From an uncultured Eubacteriales bacterium (GTDB lineage: Bacteria; Bacillota_A; Clostridia; Peptostreptococcales; Anaerovoracaceae): a DNA stretch of 8,890 nt. The position numbers were made by a program, and so were the translations under genes. The notes beneath the pieces are model-generated. The model worked only from the letters and a program-made list of their open reading frames with translations, searched no databases and was not told the DNA's origin. Shown here piece after piece: positions 1-5,923 of the stretch; position 1 is the stretch's first letter, and every line of letters starts with the position of its first letter. The stretch lies in the NCBI GenBank assembly GCA_902790885.1, contig CADATR010000065.1, positions 1 to 8,890 on the forward strand. Reading direction: 5' to 3'.

Positions 1-1271
1 GTCTTAGGCTCGATAGCCAGCTGGATAACAGGCTCAGGGAACTCCATAGACTCAAGGATAACAGGGTGCTTCTCGTCGCAGAGGGTATCACCGGTGGTGG
101 TGTTCTTCAGACCTACTGCGGCAGCAATGTCGCCTGCATATACCTTTTCGATGTCTTTTCTGTGGTTAGAGTGCATCTGAACGATACGGCCGATACGCTC
201 GTGCTTGTCCTTGGTAGCATTGTATACTGCGGAGCCTGCGTCGAGCACGCCGGAATAAACTCTGAAGAAGCAGAGCTTACCAACGAAGGGGTCGGTAGCG
301 ATCTTGAATGCAAGTGCAGAGAAGGGCTCTTCGTCGCTGGAGGGCCTCTCTGTGTCCTCACCGGTCTCAGGGTTTACGCCCTTGATGTGAGGAATGTCGA
401 TAGGTGCGGGCATATAGTCAACGATAGCGTCGAGCAGCTTCTGCACGCCCTTGTTCTTGTAAGAAGTGCCGCAGCAAACGGGAACGATCGTGTTCTCGAT
501 AGTACCCTTTCTGATGCAGTGCTTCATTTCCTCGATAGTGAGCTCCTCACCGTCGAGGTATTTCATCATGATCTCTTCGTCCTGCTCAGCAATAGCGTCG
601 AGCATGGTGGCACGATATTCCTCAGCCTTATCCTTCATATCGTCAGGAATGTCTGTTACCTGAATATCAGTTCCGAGGTCATTGGTGTAGATATATGCTT
701 TCATTTCAAGCAGGTCGATGATACCCTTGAAATCCTCCTCAGCGCCGATAGGCAGCTGGATAGCAACAGCGTTGCACTGGAGCCTTTCATGGAGCATATT
801 CATAACATTGTAGAAATTAGCGCCCATGATGTCCATTTTATTAACGTACACCATTCTCGGCACCTTATAATTATCAGCCTGACGCCAAACGGTCTCAGTC
901 TGAGGCTCAACGCCGCCCTTAGCACAAAGAACTGTTACAGAGCCGTCAAGAACTCTCAGTGAACGTTCAACTTCAACGGTGAAATCGACGTGGCCGGGAG
1001 TGTCTATTATGTTCAGTCTGTAGCGCTTCTTAGCGTCGTGGTCATAGGTCGGAGTCCAGTAGCAGGTCGTAGCGGCGGAGGTAATGGTGATACCTCTCTC
1101 CTGCTCCTGAGCCATCCAGTCCATGGTAGCAGCACCGTCGTGAGTTTCTCCGATTTTATGGTTTACACCGGTATAAAACAGGATACGCTCGGTCGTAGTG
1201 GTCTTGCCGGCGTCGATATGAGCCATGATACCAATATTTCTGGTATTTTCCAAAGAACAATCTCTTGGCAT
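1..1271 (-). CDS. fusA: Elongation factor G, N-terminal 423 codons (cut by window edge)
   Basis: EF-G is the cytosolic translational GTPase that drives tRNA-mRNA translocation and, with RRF, ribosome recycling. The visible part covers the G domain and most of domain II. The G1 loop AHIDAGKTT is at residues 17-25, the switch-I RGITI at 59-63, the G3 DTPGH at 90-94, the G4 NKMD at 144-147, and a G5-like segment [10 protein letters not shown] lies about 115 residues further on. NKMD is followed by IMGANF, where many EF-Gs have a charged residue first. The start ATG (1269-1271) has an AGGAGG site at 1277-1282, 5 bases upstream. It lies 18 bp after rpsG, in the usual rpsL-rpsG-fusA order; tuf often follows but would be outside the window. 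The family is near 690-700 residues, so roughly 270 residues are missing to the left. The other GTPases of this class (TetM-like, LepA, BipA) are excluded by motif context and operon position. Confidence 0.97.
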   Translation of the reverse strand, partial: MPRDCSLENTRNIGIMAHIDAGKTTTTERILFYTGVNHKIGETHDGAATMDWMAQEQERGITITSAATTCYWTPTYDHDAKKRYRLNIIDTPGHVDFTVEVERSLRVLDGSVTVLCAKGGVEPQTETVWRQADNYKVPRMVYVNKMDIMGANFYNVMNMLHERLQCNAVAIQLPIGAEEDFKGIIDLLEMKAYIYTNDLGTDIQVTDIPDDMKDKAEEYRATMLDAIAEQDEEIMMKYLDGEELTIEEMKHCIRKGTIENTIVPVCCGTSYKNKGVQKLLDAIVDYMPAPIDIPHIKGVNPETGEDTERPSSDEEPFSALAFKIATDPFVGKLCFFRVYSGVLDAGSAVYNATKDKHERIGRIVQMHSNHRKDIEKVYAGDIAAAVGLKNTTTGDTLCDEKHPVILESMEFPEPVIQLAIEPK

Positions 1272-1276
1272 AGTTT

Positions 1277-1282
1277 CCTCCT
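1277..1282 (-). promoter_or_regulatory. Ribosome binding site of fusA
   Basis: The minus strand reads AGGAGG, 5 bases before the ATG at 1271. It lies wholly in the 18-bp rpsG-fusA gap, so fusA has its own strong initiation signal on the shared mRNA. Confidence 0.85.
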
Positions 1283-1289
1283 GTTTATA

Positions 1290-1760
1290 TTACCATCTGT
1301 AGTGTGCGAAAGCCTTGTTAGCCTCAGCCATCTTGTGAGTCTCGTCACGCTTCTTGCATGAGCCGCCCAGGCCGTTGAGAGCGTCAAGGATCTCAGCTGC
1401 AAGTCTTTCCTTCATAGTAGCCTCGTTTCTGTCACGAGAATACTTGGTTATCCATCTGAGGCCGAGAGTCTGACGTCTGTCAGGTCTTACCTCCATAGGC
1501 ACCTGATAGGTAGCACCGCCCACACGGCGAGCCTTAACTTCGAGCTCAGGCATAATGTTGTTCATAGCCTCCTCGAAAACCTCAAGTGCTGGACGGCCTG
1601 TCTTTTCCTCTACGATCTCAAATGCTCCGTAAACGATCTTCTGAGCAACACCCTTCTTGCCGTCGAGCATGATGTTGTTTACCAGTCTTGTTACGAGCTT
1701 AGAGTTGTAAACAGGGTCGAGAAGAACGTCTCTCTTAGCAACTTTACCTCTTCTTGGCAC
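1290..1760 (-). CDS. rpsG: 30S ribosomal protein S7, GTG start
   Basis: S7 is a primary 16S rRNA-binding protein that nucleates assembly of the 30S head and lines the E site. The product is 156 residues, the standard bacterial length. It opens with the family signature [15 protein letters not shown] and includes [13 protein letters not shown] near residues 25-37, [19 protein letters not shown] in the middle and the C-terminal [15 protein letters not shown]. The start is a GTG (1758-1760), chosen because AAGGAGGG (1768-1775) sits 7 bases upstream and because family alignments begin at this PRRG. An in-frame ATG 16 codons upstream (1806-1808) lacks such a site. It lies 168 bp downstream of rpsL, an unusually wide gap with three inverted repeats, and 18 bp before fusA. 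In Escherichia coli S7 represses its operon by binding the rpsL-rpsG gap; whether this gap does the same is inference. Confidence 0.97.
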   Translation of the reverse strand: MPRRGKVAKRDVLLDPVYNSKLVTRLVNNIMLDGKKGVAQKIVYGAFEIVEEKTGRPALEVFEEAMNNIMPELEVKARRVGGATYQVPMEVRPDRRQTLGLRWITKYSRDRNEATMKERLAAEILDALNGLGGSCKKRDETHKMAEANKAFAHYRW

Positions 1761-1767
1761 TTTAATT

Positions 1768-1775
1768 CCCTCCTT
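1768..1775 (-). promoter_or_regulatory. Ribosome binding site that sets the rpsG GTG start
   Basis: The minus strand reads AAGGAGGG, separated by 7 bases (1761-1767) from GTG at 1758-1760. This decides the start in favour of the 156-residue form over a 172-residue reading from the ATG at 1808. Confidence 0.88.
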
Positions 1776-1804
1776 CACAAATAATGAATTCACAGGTACT
1801 CGCT

Positions 1805-1892
1805 CCATAGCCCTTAGTCTATGGCCCCGTCAGTTCCAATGCAGAGGTGTTATATATAAAATCTCTGCATAAACTGTGGTCTTCGCAGTTTA
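1805..1892 (-). promoter_or_regulatory. Three inverted repeats in the rpsL-rpsG intercistronic leader
   Basis: The 168-bp gap between rpsL and rpsG contains three perfect inverted repeats in a row. On the plus strand they are TAAACTG/CAGTTTA (1870-1876 with 1886-1892, 9-nt loop), ATGCAGAG/CTCTGCAT (1839-1846 with 1863-1870, 16-nt A+T-rich loop) and CCATAG/CTATGG (1805-1810 with 1819-1824, 8-nt loop). The first two share base 1870, so they would stack or compete. None is followed by a clear U-run in the transcribed direction, so a simple terminator is unlikely. A role as an S7-binding translational operator or an mRNA-processing site is possible; only the repeats themselves are seen. Confidence 0.5.
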
Positions 1893-1928
1893 AATGCGAC
1901 AATGAGTTTCCTTAATTTGGACGCAGGT

Positions 1929-2348
1929 TTACTTTCCTGCCTTTGGTCTCTTTGCGCCGTACTTGGATCTTGCCTGCATTCTCTTGGCAACACCCTGAGC
2001 GTCCAGAGTACCTCTGATGATGTGGTAACGCACACCGGGGAGGTCCTTTACACGTCCGCCTCTGATAAGAACAACAGAGTGCTCCTGCAGATTATGGCCG
2101 ATACCCGGGATATAAGCGGTTACCTCAGTACCGTTGGTCAGCTTAACTCTTGCGATCTTTCTCATAGCGGAGTTAGGCTTCTTAGGAGTAGCAGTTCTTA
2201 CTGCGGTGCAGACGCCTCTCTTCTGGGGGCAGCTCTGGTCGATAGCTGTCTTCTTCTTGGAGTTGTAGCCCTTCTGAAGAGCAGGAGCTGTTGACTTGGT
2301 CTCAAGAACGTCTCTTCCCTTTCTGACTAACTGGTTAAAGGTCGGCAT
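1929..2348 (-). CDS. rpsL: 30S ribosomal protein S12
   Basis: S12 sits at the 30S decoding centre and monitors codon-anticodon pairing. The 139-residue product has the core PQKRGVCT (41-48), [11 protein letters not shown] (54-64), [19 protein letters not shown] (81-99) and KDLPGVRYH (101-109), and ends [14 protein letters not shown]. Compared with the 124-residue E. coli protein it carries about 13 extra residues before PQKRG, as is usual in Firmicutes. Lys56 and Lys101 match the two lysines classically altered in streptomycin resistance, so the sequence is of the sensitive type there. Asp102 matches the residue that can be methylthiolated. The segment [12 protein letters not shown] differs from the common CTRVYTTTPKKP. 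The start ATG has AGGAG upstream (2356-2360). It is the first gene of the str operon, under a consensus promoter about 60 bp upstream. Confidence 0.98.
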   Translation of the reverse strand: MPTFNQLVRKGRDVLETKSTAPALQKGYNSKKKTAIDQSCPQKRGVCTAVRTATPKKPNSAMRKIARVKLTNGTEVTAYIPGIGHNLQEHSVVLIRGGRVKDLPGVRYHIIRGTLDAQGVAKRMQARSKYGAKRPKAGK

Positions 2349-2352
2349 ATTC

Positions 2353-2360
2353 TCTCTCCT
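2353..2360 (-). promoter_or_regulatory. Ribosome binding site of rpsL
   Basis: The minus strand reads AGGAGAGA, with its AGGAG core 7 bases before the ATG at 2348. It supports this as the true start of S12, which also matches the family start [11 protein letters not shown]. Confidence 0.8.
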
Positions 2361-2405
2361 TTCGTAAGATATTTCAGCTGATTACAATTCGTCAGCATAA
2401 AATAA

Positions 2406-2434
2406 ATTATATCACAAAAAAACGCTGCTGTCAA
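2406..2434 (-). promoter_or_regulatory. Promoter of the rpsL-rpsG-fusA operon (consensus)
   Basis: The minus strand has a perfect -35 TTGACA (2429-2434), exactly 17 bases (2412-2428) and a perfect -10 TATAAT (2406-2411). A TG one base before the -10 gives an extended -10. Transcription should start near 2399-2400, leaving a leader of about 50 nt before rpsL. The -35 box lies in the 3' arm of the preceding terminator hairpin, and the terminator's T7 run is part of the spacer. This is a strong housekeeping-sigma promoter, as expected for ribosomal protein genes. Confidence 0.92.
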
Positions 2435-2457
2435 GCATTTTTAGCTTAACAGCAGCG
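2416..2457 (-). terminator. Intrinsic terminator after the membrane-protein gene
   Basis: On the minus strand a 9-bp arm (2449-2457 with 2423-2431) is followed by one G-U pair (2448 with 2432) and 4 more pairs (2444-2447 with 2433-2436), closing a 7-nt loop. Seven U residues follow at once (2422-2416). It lies 88 bp downstream of the stop codon at 2545 and should end the GlmU-like/membrane-protein transcript. It physically overlaps the rpsL promoter. Confidence 0.92.
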
Positions 2458-2544
2458 GAAAATGTTTCACAAACTTCATCTGTGCAGGCGCCTGTGCAGG
2501 GTGCAAGGTGCACAATCAGGGCATTTCTGCCGGTGCAGAGAGCC

Positions 2545-3474
2545 CTACGGCAGCACGCTGCGGCTGTCAAATTCGCCCGACGGGCCGCTTCCCGCCTCAC
2601 GGCGCTCCATGGCGGAGGAGCCGTCTTTATTGGTGCGCCAGATTATCGGGGACTGCTGGAAGAAATCCTCCGGCGGAGGGTCCTTTGGCTTTTTGGGGCG
2701 TGTCTCCTCCCAGAGCTTTTTCGCCAGCTCGTCGCCGGTGAGCTCGCCGTTTTCAAGGCCGTCGTCGAAATACATATTTTTCAGATTATCCATAGTGTAG
2801 GTGGTGTCCGACTTATCATAGCGGCGCCAGATCTGCTTATGCTGCTGGAGGTTCTTCTCCGGGTCGGGCTTAGGAGTTTCGTATTCCTTCTTATCGCCCT
2901 CCAGATATTCCTCTCTGCCCACTCCGTAGACCTTTCCCCGATTCATGGTGTGCTCAAGATACCTTGCAGCCTTATCGTCCTCGATGCCGCTGGAATACAT
3001 ACCGCTCAGCACTGATTCCTCCCGGCGCCAGTTGTCAAAGGGGTAGCGGGGGTGGCTGCGCAGGGTGTGCAGGTCCTCGATGATCGGGTGTGCAATAAAA
3101 TTGGCGCCGTTCGAGGCAGCTATAAATCCCGCTATGGCACCCAGCTCTATAAATTTTCTTTCGGTAATAACGGCGGCAATGCCGATAACAAATATCACAA
3201 GCTGAAAAATATCCAGCGTCCTGACAAGCTTCCTTTGCTGCTGAGGGTCCTCAATGAAAATAAAGCTGTAGCAGACAAACCCGGCTGCCGCAGAGACACA
3301 CAGAACAAAATCCGACACATCCAACGTGACCGCTCCGGGGAAAGTGACAAAGATAAGATAGAGCAGCGGGAGCATAGGCAGACTTATCAGCCAGATCAGG
3401 TGCTTGTCATGCTTGAACTGTGCTTTGAGCTCCTCGTCCGGCAGTATCAGATAATCGTCCTTGTCATGCTTCAT
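2545..3474 (-). CDS. Hypothetical four-helix membrane protein with long acidic/proline-rich tail
   Basis: I do not recognise this 309-residue protein. After a charged N-terminus (1-24) come four hydrophobic segments at about residues 25-46, 53-74, 88-104 and 108-128, with no signal peptide. They are followed by a soluble tail of about 180 residues rich in charged residues, with PKPDPEK (201-207) and RPKKPKDPPPED (259-270) stretches. With the N-terminus inside, four helices would leave the tail in the cytoplasm. Tail features that could help a search are HPRYPFDNWRREESV, YGVGREEYLEG and DDGLENGELTGDELAKKLWEE. No catalytic motif or known domain is evident to me. GGAGGG lies 5 bases before the ATG. 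The gene follows the GlmU-like gene by 33 bp with no terminator or obvious promoter between, so they are probably co-transcribed. A link to cell-envelope precursor supply is only guilt by association. Confidence 0.85.
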   Translation of the reverse strand: MKHDKDDYLILPDEELKAQFKHDKHLIWLISLPMLPLLYLIFVTFPGAVTLDVSDFVLCVSAAAGFVCYSFIFIEDPQQQRKLVRTLDIFQLVIFVIGIAAVITERKFIELGAIAGFIAASNGANFIAHPIIEDLHTLRSHPRYPFDNWRREESVLSGMYSSGIEDDKAARYLEHTMNRGKVYGVGREEYLEGDKKEYETPKPDPEKNLQQHKQIWRRYDKSDTTYTMDNLKNMYFDDGLENGELTGDELAKKLWEETRPKKPKDPPPEDFFQQSPIIWRTNKDGSSAMERREAGSGPSGEFDSRSVLP

Positions 3475-3507
3475 AGTAACCCTCCTTCCGGCGGCAGAGT
3501 ATGAGTT

Positions 3508-4254
3508 TTATTTCATAGCCTCAGCCAGCTCGTTCAGATATGCCAGCCCCGCAGGGTCGTTGGCTCCCAGAGACACATTCGGGTTTGCTGAGATATAAGC
3601 ATTGGCTCTCTTGCCCTTGCCGATCAGCAGGCCAAGGCAGTCGGTGAGATAATACTCCCCCTGAGCATTATTCGGTGTCAGCTCAAAGAGCACCTCCAGC
3701 AGGTCAGAGGTGTTGTACCAGTAGCAGCCGGAATTTATCTCCCTGATCTCTGCCTGCTCCGGGGTGCAGTCCTTCTGCTCGACTATCCCGGAGATGCCGT
3801 CGGCAGTGCGGATAATGCGCCCGTAGCCGGTGGGGTCCTCCTTTTCGGAGGTAACGACGGTGACGGAATTGCCCTCACGGGTGTGGAGCTCCAGAGCCCC
3901 CTCAATGGTGGGCGGGTCGATAAACGGAGCGTCCCCGCAGAGGATAAGGGTGTTGCCGCCCCTGTGAGCCTCTAAGAAATCCTTAGCCATCTGAACGGCG
4001 TGGCCTGTGCCGAGGCGCTCGGATTGCAGCACAGTTTTGATGTCTGCGCTCCCCTGCCTGCCGGCAAGGAACTCATCTATCATTTCCGCCTTGTGGCCCT
4101 TGACCACGCATATATCCCTGATGCCGGCATTTTCGCAGGCAGTGATGACCCAGTCCAGCATAGCTCTGCCCTGTACCTGACAAAGCACCTTCGGCCCGTC
4201 GGACTTCATTCTTTTGCCCTGCCCTCCGGCAAGGATAATAACATTATTTTCCAT
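3508..4254 (-). CDS. Stand-alone GlmU-type UDP-GlcNAc pyrophosphorylase (NTP-transferase) domain
   Basis: The 248-residue protein matches the uridylyltransferase half of GlmU, which joins UTP and GlcNAc-1-phosphate to make UDP-GlcNAc for peptidoglycan and teichoic-acid linkage units. Motifs are the nucleotide loop ILAGGQGKRMKSDGPKVL (7-24), QSERLGTGHAVQMA (77-90), CGDAPFI (106-112), DPTGYGRI (140-147), GIVEQKD (156-162), EIREINSG (169-176) and NNAQGEYYLTD (195-205). Asp108 and Asn232 fit the magnesium ligands Asp105 and Asn227 of E. coli GlmU. The C-terminal left-handed beta-helix acetyltransferase of full GlmU (about 456 residues) is absent: the frame stops, and the next gene is unrelated. 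The ATG at 4254 is preferred because GGAGG lies 8 bases upstream; a reading from 4293 would start inside the promoter. The sugar substrate could differ from GlcNAc-1-phosphate, so no gene symbol is given. Confidence 0.93.
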   Translation of the reverse strand: MENNVIILAGGQGKRMKSDGPKVLCQVQGRAMLDWVITACENAGIRDICVVKGHKAEMIDEFLAGRQGSADIKTVLQSERLGTGHAVQMAKDFLEAHRGGNTLILCGDAPFIDPPTIEGALELHTREGNSVTVVTSEKEDPTGYGRIIRTADGISGIVEQKDCTPEQAEIREINSGCYWYNTSDLLEVLFELTPNNAQGEYYLTDCLGLLIGKGKRANAYISANPNVSLGANDPAGLAYLNELAEAMK

Positions 4255-4262
4255 AGGATATT

Positions 4263-4267
4263 CCTCC
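4263..4267 (-). promoter_or_regulatory. Ribosome binding site that sets the GlmU-like start
   Basis: The minus strand reads GGAGG, 8 bases upstream of the ATG at 4254. This rules out the longer reading from 4293, whose extra 13 residues overlap the promoter. Confidence 0.8.
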
Positions 4268-4283
4268 AGATCTCTTTTTGTAT

Positions 4284-4312
4284 AGTATAGCATACAGCCG
4301 CTTAAAAGTCAA
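4284..4312 (-). promoter_or_regulatory. Promoter of the GlmU-like/membrane-protein unit
   Basis: The minus strand has -35 TTGACT (4307-4312), a 17-base spacer (4290-4306) and -10 TATACT (4284-4289), with TGC directly before it (extended -10). Transcription would start near 4277, leaving a leader of about 25 nt. It lies 13 bp beyond the terminator of glyS, so this unit is independent of glyS. Confidence 0.85.
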
Positions 4313-4324
4313 TCATCAGCGGGC

Positions 4325-4361
4325 AAAACAAAAGCTCCGGGAGCCCGAAAGCTGCCGGAGC
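4325..4361 (-). terminator. Intrinsic terminator of glyS
   Basis: On the minus strand GCTCCGG (4355-4361) pairs with CCGGAGC (4334-4340). Inside the loop a further AGC/GCT pairing is possible. The hairpin is followed by TTTTGTTTT (4333-4325). It begins 14 bp after the glyS stop. Confidence 0.88.
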
Positions 4362-4374
4362 ATATTTGATAAGA

Positions 4375-5760
4375 TCAAAGCTTTATCTTCTCTGCGATGT
4401 AGTTCTTCAGCAGGTCGAGCCTTACACGCTCCTGTTCCATGGTGTCTCTGTCACGGACGGTCACGCAGCCGTCTGATGCGGTGTCGAAATCGACTGTGAT
4501 GCAGAAGGGAGTGCCGATCTCGTCCTGACGGCGGTAGCGCTTGCCGATAGAACCTGCCTCGTCGTAGTCCACGCTGAATTCCTTGGTGAGCTCCTCATAG
4601 ATAGCAGATGCTTTCTCGGAGAGCTTCTTTGAAAGGGGCAGCACGCAGGCCTTGAAGGGAGCCAGTGCCGGGTGGAAGTGCATAACTGTTCTTACGTCCG
4701 GCTTGTCGGGAGTGCCGATGTCCTCCTCGTCGTAGGCCTCGGTGATAACTGTCAGGAACAGTCTCTCAACGCCCAGTGAGGGCTCGATAACATAGGGTAC
4801 ATATCTCTCGTTGGTCTCAGGGTCAAAGTAATCAAGAGCCTTGCCGGATACCTTGATGTGCTGGTTGAGGTCGTAGTCAGTTCTGTCAGCAATGCCCCAG
4901 AGCTCGCCCCAGCCGAAGGGGAAGAGGTATTCAAAGTCCGTCGTAGCTTTTGAATAGAAGGATAATTCCTCGGGGTCATGGTCGCGAAGGCGGAGGTTTT
5001 CAGCCTTGATGCCGAGAGAGTAAAGCCAGTCGCGGCAGAAGCCTCTCCAGTATGCAAACCATTCGAGGTCAGTATCGGGCTCACAGAAGAATTCAAGCTC
5101 CATCTGTTCGAATTCGCGAACGCGGAAGATGAACTTACCGGGAGTGATTTCATTTCTGAAGGACTTACCTATCTGCGCAACGCCGAAGGGAATTTTCTTT
5201 CTTGTTGTCCTCTGAATATTTGCAAAGTTTACGAATATACCCTGAGCGGTTTCGGGGCGGAGATAAATCTCGTCCTTAGTGTCCTCCGTAACGCCCTGGA
5301 AGGTTTTAAACATAAGGTTGAACTGGCGGATATCGGTAAAATTGGTCTTTCCGCAGTTCGGGCAGGGGATGTTTTTTTCCTTAATGTAGTTGGAAAGCTC
5401 CTCATTGCTCCAGCCGGCAACGTTAGTTCCGTCAAAATCCTCAATAAGCTGGTCGGCTCTGTGACGGGTTTTACATTCGCAGCAGTCCATAAGCGGGTCT
5501 GAAAATCCGCCGAGATGGCCGGAAGCAATCCAGGTCTGCGGGTTCATAAGAATAGCTGAATCAAGCCCTACGTTGTATTTATTTTCCTGAATGAATTTTC
5601 TTCTCCACGCGGATTTGATATTTGTTTTAAGCTCTACGCCGAGCGGACCGTAGTCCCAGGTATTGGCAAGGCCGCCGTAAATCTCGCTTCCGGGATAAAC
5701 AAAGCCTCTGCCCTTGCAAAGCGTAACTATTGCTTCAAGAGTCTTTTCTGTATTAAGCAT
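4375..5760 (-). CDS. glyS: Glycyl-tRNA synthetase, single-chain homodimer type
   Basis: This class II enzyme charges tRNA-Gly with glycine in the cytoplasm. The 461-residue chain is of the alpha2 type found in Thermus, staphylococci and eukaryotes, not the alpha2/beta2 type of E. coli and Bacillus subtilis. Visible motifs are [16 protein letters not shown] (30-45, motif 1 region), a C-x2-C pair (Cys93, Cys96) and CPNC (133-136) that could bind zinc, RPETAQGIF (168-176), motif 2 [10 protein letters not shown] (198-207, Arg202), [32 protein letters not shown] (267-298) and motif 3 EPSLGVERL (326-334). The anticodon-binding domain covers about 365-461 and ends [22 protein letters not shown]...[16 protein letters not shown] lies 6 bases before the ATG. 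It is a single-gene unit with its own promoter and terminator. The leader is only about 25 nt, so there is no room for a T-box. Confidence 0.97.
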   Translation of the reverse strand: MLNTEKTLEAIVTLCKGRGFVYPGSEIYGGLANTWDYGPLGVELKTNIKSAWRRKFIQENKYNVGLDSAILMNPQTWIASGHLGGFSDPLMDCCECKTRHRADQLIEDFDGTNVAGWSNEELSNYIKEKNIPCPNCGKTNFTDIRQFNLMFKTFQGVTEDTKDEIYLRPETAQGIFVNFANIQRTTRKKIPFGVAQIGKSFRNEITPGKFIFRVREFEQMELEFFCEPDTDLEWFAYWRGFCRDWLYSLGIKAENLRLRDHDPEELSFYSKATTDFEYLFPFGWGELWGIADRTDYDLNQHIKVSGKALDYFDPETNERYVPYVIEPSLGVERLFLTVITEAYDEEDIGTPDKPDVRTVMHFHPALAPFKACVLPLSKKLSEKASAIYEELTKEFSVDYDEAGSIGKRYRRQDEIGTPFCITVDFDTASDGCVTVRDRDTMEQERVRLDLLKNYIAEKIKL

Positions 5761-5791
5761 AATTTTCCTCCGTTTTAAGTTTATCTAAAAT

Positions 5792-5820
5792 ATTATACTA
5801 TTAATGGTATAATTAGTCAA
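5792..5820 (-). promoter_or_regulatory. Promoter of glyS, with inverted repeat over the -10
   Basis: The minus strand has -35 TTGACT (5815-5820), a 17-base spacer (5798-5814) and a perfect -10 TATAAT (5792-5797). A 7-bp inverted repeat, ATTATAC/GTATAAT (5792-5798 with 5807-5813), covers the -10 and part of the spacer. It may be an operator or just chance in A+T-rich DNA. Transcription would begin near 5785. Confidence 0.83.
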
Positions 5821-5865
5821 TAATATAAAAATAACGAATTAAAACAAAAAAATAAGCCATTTTAG

Positions 5866-5894
5866 TTGAATTTGTTAATTTCTGCTGTTATAAT
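5866..5894 (+). promoter_or_regulatory. Promoter of the GT2/glycerophosphotransferase gene
   Basis: The plus strand has -35 TTGAAT (5866-5871), a 17-base spacer (5872-5888) and -10 TATAAT (5889-5894), preceded by TGT (extended -10). It is divergent from the glyS promoter, with 45 bp between the two -35 boxes. Start of transcription is expected near 5901, about 23 nt before the ATG. Confidence 0.85.
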
Positions 5895-5910
5895 AAGCCT
5901 TAAGAAATTT

Positions 5911-5918
5911 AAGGAGAG
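5911..5918 (+). promoter_or_regulatory. Ribosome binding site of the GT2/glycerophosphotransferase gene
   Basis: The sequence AAGGAGAG lies 5 bases before the ATG at 5924 and fixes this start, which is followed directly by the GT2 opening strand FSVIIPIYN. Confidence 0.8.
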
Positions 5919-5923
5919 TTATT

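Noticed and set aside
66..962. Long open frame of 298 codons on the plus strand opposite fusA
   Set aside because: It is antisense to clear EF-G coding sequence, has no RBS, and its translation resembles no protein family; a codon-bias shadow.
1761..1808. Longer rpsG reading from the ATG at 1806-1808
   Set aside because: The extra 16 residues are not part of S7, and the strong RBS points to the GTG at 1758-1760, which gives the standard 156 residues.
1863..1892. Intrinsic terminator between rpsL and rpsG
   Set aside because: The hairpins there are short and A+T-rich in part, and no U-run follows on the minus strand; rpsG also has no separate promoter that I can see.
2480..2500. Tandem CTGTGCAGG repeat (two copies, 12-bp period) after the membrane-protein stop
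   Set aside because: Only two copies, with no associated structure or function visible; likely chance or slippage.
2482..3015. 177-codon plus-strand frame opposite the membrane-protein gene
   Set aside because: No RBS and it crosses the stop of the real gene; its hydrophobic look is a mirror of the opposite strand's codons.
4255..4293. Longer GlmU-like reading starting at 4293
   Set aside because: The start would overlap the predicted -10 box, has no RBS, and adds 13 non-family residues.
4978..5502. 174-codon plus-strand frame opposite glyS
   Set aside because: Antisense to well-conserved synthetase coding sequence, with no initiation signal.
5808..5813. Second plus-strand -10 (TATAAT) for the fusion gene
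   Set aside because: No acceptable -35 lies 16-19 bases upstream, while the 5866-5894 promoter is near perfect and correctly spaced.
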